Of a DNA stretch of 64,000 nt, positions 53,363 through 61,012 are shown in pieces; positions within the stretch are counted from its first letter, which is position 1, and every line of letters starts with the position of its first letter. Both the position numbers and the translations under genes were made by a program. This DNA is from an uncultured Sphingomonadaceae bacterium. GTDB taxonomy: Bacteria; Pseudomonadota; Alphaproteobacteria; Sphingomonadales; Sphingomonadaceae. The notes below the pieces were generated by a model. It saw nothing but the letters and a program-made list of their open reading frames with translations, was not told where the DNA came from and did not search any database. The DNA lies in NCBI GenBank assembly GCA_947497455.1, contig CANMGU010000001.1:1550001-1614000 (forward strand). The letters run 5' to 3'.

Positions 53363-54837
53363 GCGATTTTCCTTTTCATCGCAATCATATGATCATGCGC
53401 CAGTTCGGTTTCATACTCGAACAATATGCGGTCCAGTGTTTGACTAATTTTGGTTTGCGTACGGACCATTTCGATCTTCGGCCACGTCGTACGCTCTCCC
53501 AACTGAATAAGCTCGCCAATTTCCTCCACCGACAAATCGCTGAGTATTTTCGCAGGGCTCCAGAACATTGTCGGCCGAATGATGTTGATGTCACCGGTAT
53601 AGTCCTGGTTGATTACAGAAAGTGTCATATTGGCCATACTGTTCAGCCGCGGGAAATAGGACAACGGCTTCTGCATGATCTCGACATTGGCGTTGAGCCA
53701 TGCCTTCATCGTTGAGGTCGTCGCGTTTCTAATCGCGGAAATCGGTGTTCTTTGCTGTTTAACGTCGGTTGCAAAGGGTGTGATCAGCGGATTGGCCTGG
53801 CTAACAATGTGATGATTGACACCATATAGCCGGCCCAGTCGTTTGGCCGGCAGGTCATGGGTGACCGAACCATCCACCCATTTCCTGTTGGGCAGATAAG
53901 GTTTGCGTTCACCGGTATGATCTTTGGCTGCCAGTGTTACCGGCGGATATACACCCGGCACGGCACAGGATGCCATCACTGCTTCGCGAATATAGACATT
54001 GGGTGATGCAATCGCGTTCAAAAGACGTGATGTCTGATGCTTTTCCGCCGGTGCGATTGAAACATTCAGATGCCTGCCCGTTAGCTCATACGCTTCCTGG
54101 AAAGTGAGATCCGGAATCATTGTCGAAATTCGCTCTCGGATTTCGTCGACCTTAAGACGCCTTGTGGTTCCGAAGAGACCGATACCATTCTTCCCGGCCT
54201 CATCATCCCGGCCATCTGTGACCAGATTTTCAGGATCAAAAAAGGGAGGGATTTCATCGTCCATATGAGTACTGATCAATGCACCAACCACGGATCCACC
54301 GCTCGACCCAGACATGATATGTGGCAACAGACCTTCTGACCATAATGCCTTGACCACACCCATATGAAAATAGAGGAAGGCACCTGAGCCGCTCATTAGG
54401 AAAGCCGAACGACCGTAACAATGCTGCGCCCGGCGAAAGAAATCGAGCTTCTCTTCAAAAGGAATGTCATCAACTTTGTCGCTGGCCAGATATTCCAATG
54501 AGTTTACGATGGCGTCGACATAGTCTTGAATAAGCTGCTTGGTACCAAATCTTGCTTTCTGGTGCAGGCGATCATTGCCCATGCCATCCATGTTACCATG
54601 TATGCCCTCATTGAGCGCATAGAGCAGTCCGGCATTATCCTGGGCTTTCCAGAGCTTTGACAAGCGTTTCAACCGTCGACGTATGGAAACATTGTCGAAA
54701 TGCTTACTTTCGTCAGATGCCTTCCATTTGTCGACACCGGTTGAACGATCATGTGCGGCAGCTGCGTCGGACCAGTCGGAATAATTTTCCGCCTGGCTCA
54801 TCGCCTTTTCCATCTTCAAAGTGGTATTCAAAATCAT
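53359..54837 (-). CDS. Patatin-like triacylglycerol lipase with N-terminal DUF3336
   Basis: 492 residues (an ATG at 54801, 12 codons in, is also possible). The N-terminal ~140 residues match DUF3336 (RRRLKRLSKLWKAQDNAGLL), a domain paired with patatin in eukaryotic TGL3/4/5-type lipases. The patatin part has the oxyanion segment LMSGSGAFLYFHMGV, nucleophile Ser179 in IMSGSSGGSVVGAL, and the dyad Asp in KWVDGSVTHDLP. No signal peptide: acts in the cytosol, probably on stored triacylglycerol. Bacterial DUF3336-patatin proteins beside WS/DGAT genes are consistent with storage lipid turnover. Confidence 0.87.
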   Translation of the reverse strand: MILNTTLKMEKAMSQAENYSDWSDAAAAHDRSTGVDKWKASDESKHFDNVSIRRRLKRLSKLWKAQDNAGLLYALNEGIHGNMDGMGNDRLHQKARFGTKQLIQDYVDAIVNSLEYLASDKVDDIPFEEKLDFFRRAQHCYGRSAFLMSGSGAFLYFHMGVVKALWSEGLLPHIMSGSSGGSVVGALISTHMDDEIPPFFDPENLVTDGRDDEAGKNGIGLFGTTRRLKVDEIRERISTMIPDLTFQEAYELTGRHLNVSIAPAEKHQTSRLLNAIASPNVYIREAVMASCAVPGVYPPVTLAAKDHTGERKPYLPNRKWVDGSVTHDLPAKRLGRLYGVNHHIVSQANPLITPFATDVKQQRTPISAIRNATTSTMKAWLNANVEIMQKPLSYFPRLNSMANMTLSVINQDYTGDINIIRPTMFWSPAKILSDLSVEEIGELIQLGERTTWPKIEMVRTQTKISQTLDRILFEYETELAHDHMIAMKRKIA

Positions 54838-54924
54838 ATTTTACTCGCTTACTGAGAGACGGAATACACGCATCTTTGCAGAAAGACACCCGTTAACGGC
54901 AATATCTCGGTAGTTATCCACTGC

Positions 54925-56469
54925 TTATTTTGCCTTGTCCGGCTGCGCCCTTCTTGGCGTCTTGGACACCCGTCGGTACATTACGGATGCATCTTTGGGT
55001 TGTGCGGCCTTTTTGGCTGGTGGTACATTTGCCCTTGCTTTGCGCTTAGCGGCTGTTGGTTTTGCGTCTCTTAATTGAACAAAAGCGGCTTGAATGCACT
55101 CCCGGAAAAACTCGATATCCGGCATTATTCGTCTGTCGGTGGTAATCGCAAAAGACATGGTCCCATTATAGCTCGGAGTTGCAATAAACAGGCCCATTCC
55201 GTTGCCTAGCGGGGCCATTCCATATTGATGCGTAAGTTCTGCACCATTCATATACATAGACATTTGCGGTCCCGGCACGTTGGAAATGAATACATTACTC
55301 ATCTTCGGCGCAAAACGCTCACTGGTCAGGATTTTAGCCACCCCGGCCATCGTTGCACCGGGAATATGCTGGGTGAGGTCAGTCATAATCCGGGCACTAA
55401 GACCTGACTTCGCCGCCTTCGTCTCACGCGTGGTGTTGCGGACTGCTTCCAATCGTTCCAAAGGGTTGGCAATATTGGTCCAGAGCTTAACCGTCATGGC
55501 CGTAATCTTGTTGCCTGGTGTATTTTCCTGACCCGTCCGTTTGCGGGCATTAACAGGTGCCACGGCAACCAGTGTCTCTTTTGGCAACTCCTTGTGTTTC
55601 ATAAGATACTTACGCAACGCGCCGCTGCAAATCGTCAACACGACGTCATTGATCGTCGCGCCTTCCACTTTGGTCCGCATGGCTTTCAGGTCGTTGAGGT
55701 CAAAACTGATGGCCTCAAACATTTTATGCGGCGAAACGGCGCCATTAAATCGGGTTTCCGGGACTGTGAGACTGCCGCCCTCGCCATCTCCGGCAATATT
55801 CTTCTGCGTCGCATCCCACAGCGTTGGAGTCAGTTTTATTATCGCATTGGCGAGTTTAACGGGCGAGGAAAGGTTGCTCGAAACAGCTCTATTCATGACG
55901 TCCGACGATGAAGGTACATCGCCATAATCCCAGTCTGACGTCGGCACCTCAATCGCTGGCGTGCCTTTGTTGTCCATGTCACTGAGCGCAGTGAAAAAAT
56001 AGGCTGCAGAAGCGCCGTCTATCGCAGAATGATGAACCCGCGTCAAAATGGCATAGCTGCCTTTTCCGTAGCCTTTAACCCGGTCCAACCCCTCAACGAC
56101 ATACATATCCCAAAGCGGTCGATTCATATCCATCGGCTTGCTGAAGTGACGGGCAACATGGATACAAAATTGGCGCCAATCCCCGGGTTCGGGAAGTCTA
56201 CCATGCGAGATATGGGCTTCGATATCAAAATGTTGATCCTCCACCCAATAAGGATGATCGATATCAAACGGCAGGCGATAGAGCTTTCGCTTGAAAACCG
56301 GTGATATATGCAGCCGGCTCCGGACATGTTCGATAATATCCTTAAAGCGTACTTTCTTGCCAGGCGCCGTCGAGGGATCATAGACATATACCGCCATGAC
56401 ATGAGTCAAGTTTTCTGCAGTCTGAATATAAAGGAACTGGGCGTCTTGGGCACTGAGTTGATGCAACAT
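54925..56469 (-). CDS. Wax ester synthase / diacylglycerol O-acyltransferase (WS/DGAT)
   Basis: 514 residues. Acyl-CoA dependent acylation of diacylglycerol or fatty alcohol, the last step of bacterial neutral-lipid storage. The catalytic motif HHSAIDG is intact at 146-152; other family blocks are MNRPLWDMYVVEGL and FISNVPGPQMSMYMNGAELT. The C-terminal ~45 residues are basic and Ala/Pro-rich (AKRKARANVPPAKKAAQPKD), an unusual tail recalling the tail of the PlsC fusion in the same operon. Confidence 0.93.
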   Translation of the reverse strand: MLHQLSAQDAQFLYIQTAENLTHVMAVYVYDPSTAPGKKVRFKDIIEHVRSRLHISPVFKRKLYRLPFDIDHPYWVEDQHFDIEAHISHGRLPEPGDWRQFCIHVARHFSKPMDMNRPLWDMYVVEGLDRVKGYGKGSYAILTRVHHSAIDGASAAYFFTALSDMDNKGTPAIEVPTSDWDYGDVPSSSDVMNRAVSSNLSSPVKLANAIIKLTPTLWDATQKNIAGDGEGGSLTVPETRFNGAVSPHKMFEAISFDLNDLKAMRTKVEGATINDVVLTICSGALRKYLMKHKELPKETLVAVAPVNARKRTGQENTPGNKITAMTVKLWTNIANPLERLEAVRNTTRETKAAKSGLSARIMTDLTQHIPGATMAGVAKILTSERFAPKMSNVFISNVPGPQMSMYMNGAELTHQYGMAPLGNGMGLFIATPSYNGTMSFAITTDRRIMPDIEFFRECIQAAFVQLRDAKPTAAKRKARANVPPAKKAAQPKDASVMYRRVSKTPRRAQPDKAK

Positions 56470-56494
56470 ATGCGGTTCCTTTAAATCAGATTAT

Positions 56495-58840
56495 CTAGTC
56501 GAAAATCTTGTCAGCGAGGCTCAAAACCTCAAGGCGGGATTTTTCCATTCGCCTTGACAAGGCTCGGAATTTGCGAAGCAAGGCCTTGCGCTTGGCCGTG
56601 GTTTCTTCGGTTGTTTCGCCAGTCAAATCCTGGCTCGCTGCCATTTTAAAACCATTTTCGAATAGAATTTTGCCGATCGAAGCCTCGCTGGTAATCCGCC
56701 GCAGCAAATAGGCTTGACGCCCCTCCTTCAAGGCTTCTTCGACACAATGTTTCTTGTCAATAACCTGGCCGGGCTCCAAGCGAGACAATATATCTAGCAC
56801 CACCGTGTAGGATTCAACGAATGGTAGAAAAACTGCATGACCTATAAGGGGTTGAAACCGATTGGTCAGACTCTTTAGCAAGACGCCGCCCTGATCCAGT
56901 TTCATCTCCCAGTCAGGGCAAGCGCGCGTCAATTCAGCCTTCAGGTTTTCCCGGTATTCTTCCTTGGGAGGATAGAAAAATTCAAACTTGAACAAATCAC
57001 GCAGCCTATCCGTTTCCGCCCAGAATACGTCTGCTGCGACTTTATCTTTATCTTCCCGGGCCTTGAGCAGCGACAGCTCGATAATCGCCTTGTCGAGAAA
57101 ATGATGAATGATCGAATTCCGATAATAGCTCGCCAGCGGATGCTTTTCGGGCTGAATCGCATAAACAGTGCTCGAACCCTGATCATAGCGCACGAATAAT
57201 CCGCTATTGACCAGTGTATCGACAACCTTCTGGATGCCTTCGAGGTTTTGTTTGGTCAAATCATCGCTAAACCTGATGTTGCGCTCTTCCGCCCATTCGA
57301 CAAAAAAATTGATCACCGCTCGCAATTCTTCGGCAGTCATTGCACGCGGCGCGGTACCAAGCAGACTGAGGCACATTAGAGATGTCAGCGTTAACGGGGT
57401 TGCCCTGTTCGCTTCAACGGCTACCTCAAAGGCAATCTTGGATAGTCCTATGCGATCATCAGGTTCGGGGGCTTTTTTAACAACCACCGGTTTGCCAAAG
57501 TCGACATAGACTTTACCCATGGGCTCTCGCAGGCTCCGTAAATAGCCGACAAACCAGCTCAACGACTCTGCCTTTTTGACGCGCCCAGTTTGTTCGGTGG
57601 CATATTCCTCGACATCGCGGATCAGATCGAAACTGGTGACAACAGGAATGATATGGACATTTTCTATGTCATTCAGGTTGGCACTATCCATAACATATTT
57701 TAGCAAGCCATAACGCGGCGGCATGAGTTTACCGAGCCGAGAGCGCGTGCCTTCAAAGGCCCATGTCATCGGAAAGCGTTTTTCCAACAAATAGCTGACA
57801 TAATGGCGCAGCACGAGTTTGTAGACCGGATTATTTTCGAAGCTGCGGCGGATAAATATTGTTCCTGCACGACGCAAGACAAAGCCCAAACCAAAGAAAT
57901 CCAGATTAATCCCGCCAAAAACGTGGACCATCGGCAAATCATTTTGATAGGCGAGATCAGTTGGAGTTACCCCGTCAATATAGGTCTTGTGGGTGAAAAG
58001 AAGTAGCGTTGGGTGGTCGCGCATCGTTTTACGCAGCCGGGCCAGTTCATTTTTATTGAACACCACCTCATCTTCATAACCCTGCGACAGCATGAAGCGA
58101 TCCAGTCGTGCCTTCATATCAATGAAGAAAGCGCTCGGCCTAGCAATCAGCTCTTTCATATATTTGCCGGCTTGTTCGTAAAGCGCAGCTTCTGGTTTGT
58201 TCAGATCTGTTGACAATTCAGCCATTGCAGCGCGAAATTTCGGACTGGTGCGCAATCCATCTGCAACAAAACGAGGCACTTTATAGCGACGGCCACGAAG
58301 ACCACGTTCCTCAATGTCGAGGACAAGACTTGCTTGGCGAACCACAAATCCCGCAAATTCTTGTTTGTCATCGCCATGGATCTCGAGAGTATTTTGCTGC
58401 TCAAACCGCTGTTTCAGATCACCAATTGTCGCAGGTTTCCCAGTCAAGCAATGTGCCCGGCGCTTGTTGCGGAGCAAAATCATGCGTGCTCGAAAACTAC
58501 CGGGCGTTCGAGGATCGCCAAAAAGGGCGTGCCGCTTCTTCAGGGCCCTGCTCTTTTCAAAATTGGGTATCCGCCAAGCTATACGCACTGGTATGACCAG
58601 AGTGTCGGGCTCGGCATCCAGTTTGCGGCTCAACTCTTTTAACCGCAAACGCGCGCGTTCATCAGATATTGGCAGACTGATCCAGTTTATTTCCCTCCCG
58701 GGACCGCCCTCGGCAAGTGAGGTATGCAACCAATCTAGCAGATAGCGACGTTCGACGCGGTTGCGCGCATCGATGACAAATAGTTTTGGCCCCTGCGATA
58801 GCAGAGGCATCGTTTTTGCTATTGCCGTTGATTCATCCAT
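56495..58840 (-). CDS. plsB: Glycerol-3-phosphate 1-O-acyltransferase
   Basis: 781 residues, in the range of E. coli PlsB (about 807). Membrane-associated transfer of an acyl group to sn-1 of glycerol-3-phosphate. Block I HKTYIDG (His284, Asp289); block II-type HVFGGINLDFFGLGFVLRRA and GTIFIRRSF; block III AFEGTRSRLGKLMPPRYGLL. Sits between the HAD-PlsC gene (9 nt upstream) and WS/DGAT (25 nt downstream), linking it to storage as well as membrane lipid synthesis. Confidence 0.93.
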   Translation of the reverse strand: MDESTAIAKTMPLLSQGPKLFVIDARNRVERRYLLDWLHTSLAEGGPGREINWISLPISDERARLRLKELSRKLDAEPDTLVIPVRIAWRIPNFEKSRALKKRHALFGDPRTPGSFRARMILLRNKRRAHCLTGKPATIGDLKQRFEQQNTLEIHGDDKQEFAGFVVRQASLVLDIEERGLRGRRYKVPRFVADGLRTSPKFRAAMAELSTDLNKPEAALYEQAGKYMKELIARPSAFFIDMKARLDRFMLSQGYEDEVVFNKNELARLRKTMRDHPTLLLFTHKTYIDGVTPTDLAYQNDLPMVHVFGGINLDFFGLGFVLRRAGTIFIRRSFENNPVYKLVLRHYVSYLLEKRFPMTWAFEGTRSRLGKLMPPRYGLLKYVMDSANLNDIENVHIIPVVTSFDLIRDVEEYATEQTGRVKKAESLSWFVGYLRSLREPMGKVYVDFGKPVVVKKAPEPDDRIGLSKIAFEVAVEANRATPLTLTSLMCLSLLGTAPRAMTAEELRAVINFFVEWAEERNIRFSDDLTKQNLEGIQKVVDTLVNSGLFVRYDQGSSTVYAIQPEKHPLASYYRNSIIHHFLDKAIIELSLLKAREDKDKVAADVFWAETDRLRDLFKFEFFYPPKEEYRENLKAELTRACPDWEMKLDQGGVLLKSLTNRFQPLIGHAVFLPFVESYTVVLDILSRLEPGQVIDKKHCVEEALKEGRQAYLLRRITSEASIGKILFENGFKMAASQDLTGETTEETTAKRKALLRKFRALSRRMEKSRLEVLSLADKIFD

Positions 58841-58849
58841 TCTGCTTCA

Positions 58850-60658
58850 CTATTTTTTTGACACCGCTGTTTTCCTGGACGTCGTCTTAGGGACAACGGG
58901 TTTTTTTACCGAAGCTTTCTTTACCGCCGCTTTCCTCACCGCCGGTGATTTGCCCGCGGGCTTCTTGATGGCAGCCTTGGGCGACGCTGGTTTACGGGCC
59001 GTCCTTTTTTTGGTTGGACTTGAGCGGCTTGTTTTTGGCGCAGGAGTTGCTTTGCTGGCGGAAGCTTTTTTCCGCTGTACCGGTTTTCGAGCAGTCACAT
59101 TCGCTTTTTTGGGGCGACCCTTTGCCGCCACCCTTTTGGCCTTGGGCTTGGCAGGCGTCGTCTTTTTCGCGGGCGCTTGTCGAGATGGAGATGACTGCCC
59201 TTTAGCGACTTCGGCGATTTCAACCTGCTCGTCTGATTGCCCCAACGCTTCCATAAACATGTTGCGGACCTCGGCAACATGCTCATCTAAAGTTGCTCTC
59301 TTCCATTTGCTGGTATCGACCGGCGGGAGGATATCGACCTTCACAGTAGCAGACCGCATCACAAATTCATTTTTCGGTGCCACGTCGCCGGCATTGTGGA
59401 TCACAATCGGAACCATTGGCACACCCGCTTGCATGGCAAGGTGAAATGCGCCTTTCTTAAACGGGCCAATTTTTGGCGACAAAGTCCGTGTTCCTTCGGG
59501 CGCAATGCAGATTGATTTACCGTCAATCTTGATCGCATCAATAAGTGGTTCCATCGCTTTAATGGCATTTTTGCCGTCGGCGCGATCGACAAATACGGTT
59601 CCGGCCATCTCCATAACCTTGCCGATTATCGGAGTATCCTTCACTTCCTTCTTGGCAATTCCCCCGACATCTTTGCGCACGAGCTTAGCCATGATCATAA
59701 CATCAGCTTTGCTCTGATGATTGAAAACAAAAATACAGGGGCGGTTCACCCAGAGATTCTCTTCTCCATGCACGTCCAGCTCGACGCCCGTCAGAGCGGT
59801 CGCAACATCACCGAACAGGCCGGTTGAAAAGTTTGTCGCCTCACGCTGCGATCCGGTCAGCGCCCAGATAGGCAGTCCTGCGACAAAAGACGTCACAAGA
59901 GAACCTGTTGCATATATGGTTCTGAGATATTCAACTGGCTTGCCCTGCCCCCGGCTGTCGAACTTTTGCAACGGCCAACCGCGCTCCATGGCTACTTCCC
60001 GGAGCTTGCCATTCGGATTCAGCGGGCGAGGTTTGCCGACCCGTTCCAGCAATTCGATATCGTCATAACTATCTGAGTAAAAGTAGCTTTTTTTGAGATC
60101 GAGCTCATATTCCTCTGCCAGCTTTTCAGCAGCAATAACCTTGCCCTCGCCAAAGCACAGCGGACGGATAATATTTCCCGTAAACTCGCCATTTTCGACT
60201 TCATACTGAGAACATAAAACATGTTCGATATTCAGGTCGCGGGCTGTTGGTTCTATCTGATAGATAGTCGCAGAAGAAACGATCGCTACCGTATGTCCCT
60301 TTGCCATATGAGCTTCGATTAACGCCCGTGATTCCGGGTAAACCTTGCGGGCAATATGTTTTTGGTAAAGCTCTTCACCAAACTCAAAATAGCTGTCTTC
60401 GGTAACGCCTTTCATAAATTTCGAAGCCGCCATCATAAGGCCCGAAAATCCCATGCTTCCCATGCTATATTGCGCCATCACATTCGCGGTTTCGACAAGC
60501 TCCTCAGCAGTCATTTCCCGGCGTTTGATTTTTTCCCACAACATAGCCGTCGCGGAATATCCCGAAATGATTGTGCCATCAAAATCGAACAGGGCTGCGA
60601 TATGAGGTCCATTGGGTGCTTTGAGCACGTCCTGCAGATGAGAATCCTGGTCAGCCAT
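58850..60658 (-). CDS. plsC: HAD phosphatase - PlsC acyltransferase fusion with a lysine-rich tail
   Basis: 602 residues from ATG 60658 (MADQDSHLQDVLKAPNGPHI). N-terminal HAD-IB phosphatase (nucleophile DFDGTI at 25-30; VAIVSSATIYQIEP; YSDSYDDIELL). From about 300 a 1-acylglycerol-3-phosphate acyltransferase domain (NHQSKAD at 314-319/320; APEGTRTLSPKIGPFKKGAF). From about 488 to the end a Lys/Ala/Pro/Ser-rich tail like histone H1 (AKKTTPAKPKAKRVAAKGRP). The HAD plus PlsC architecture is known from mycobacterial PlsC (Rv2483c). It could both make phosphatidate and remove a phosphate; whether the HAD part acts on phosphatidate, lysophosphatidate or phosphoserine is unknown. First gene of the operon. 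Confidence 0.9.
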   Translation of the reverse strand: MADQDSHLQDVLKAPNGPHIAALFDFDGTIISGYSATAMLWEKIKRREMTAEELVETANVMAQYSMGSMGFSGLMMAASKFMKGVTEDSYFEFGEELYQKHIARKVYPESRALIEAHMAKGHTVAIVSSATIYQIEPTARDLNIEHVLCSQYEVENGEFTGNIIRPLCFGEGKVIAAEKLAEEYELDLKKSYFYSDSYDDIELLERVGKPRPLNPNGKLREVAMERGWPLQKFDSRGQGKPVEYLRTIYATGSLVTSFVAGLPIWALTGSQREATNFSTGLFGDVATALTGVELDVHGEENLWVNRPCIFVFNHQSKADVMIMAKLVRKDVGGIAKKEVKDTPIIGKVMEMAGTVFVDRADGKNAIKAMEPLIDAIKIDGKSICIAPEGTRTLSPKIGPFKKGAFHLAMQAGVPMVPIVIHNAGDVAPKNEFVMRSATVKVDILPPVDTSKWKRATLDEHVAEVRNMFMEALGQSDEQVEIAEVAKGQSSPSRQAPAKKTTPAKPKAKRVAAKGRPKKANVTARKPVQRKKASASKATPAPKTSRSSPTKKRTARKPASPKAAIKKPAGKSPAVRKAAVKKASVKKPVVPKTTSRKTAVSKK

Positions 60659-61012
60659 ATCGTCCCTCAAAATCATTCTGGCCCCATTGGCCGGAAGTCA
60701 TCCTGCCAAAAAAATGCCGGTCTTTACAGCCTTTATTGGCATTGGATCATATTAAGCCACTAACAATTACCACATGTCCAGCTTTGAGGCGGTCATAGCC
60801 TTTAACGAACTGCGCCCGAATCTCGGAAAATATATACAAAACTGTGCAATTTCTGGCCGTTAGACAGACAAAAATGACGTCATCGTTTTTTAACTTGGTT
60901 GGAAATCTGCGCCGCGACTTGGTTACAATGTTGTTAATCCATCTTTTTTCGCGCTGGTTAACAAACGACCCCTATTTCATTCATTATAAGTTCGTGGGTG
61001 AACGGGGAAAAA
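60659..61012. other. 354-nt divergent intergenic region between the lipid operon and the subtilase gene
   Basis: A/T-rich and without a credible reading frame. It must contain promoters in both directions. A TGACGTCA palindrome followed by TCG and a run of T is at 60875-60882, similar to that in the control region of the other surface cluster (23010-23017). Nothing else of note is seen. Confidence 0.5.

Noticed and set aside
58761-59444. 227-codon open frame on the plus strand, hydrophobic and Ala/Leu/Phe-rich
   Set aside because: It is the antisense of the lysine/alanine-rich tail of the HAD-PlsC gene; low-complexity codons leave the opposite frame open. No ribosome binding site or domain.
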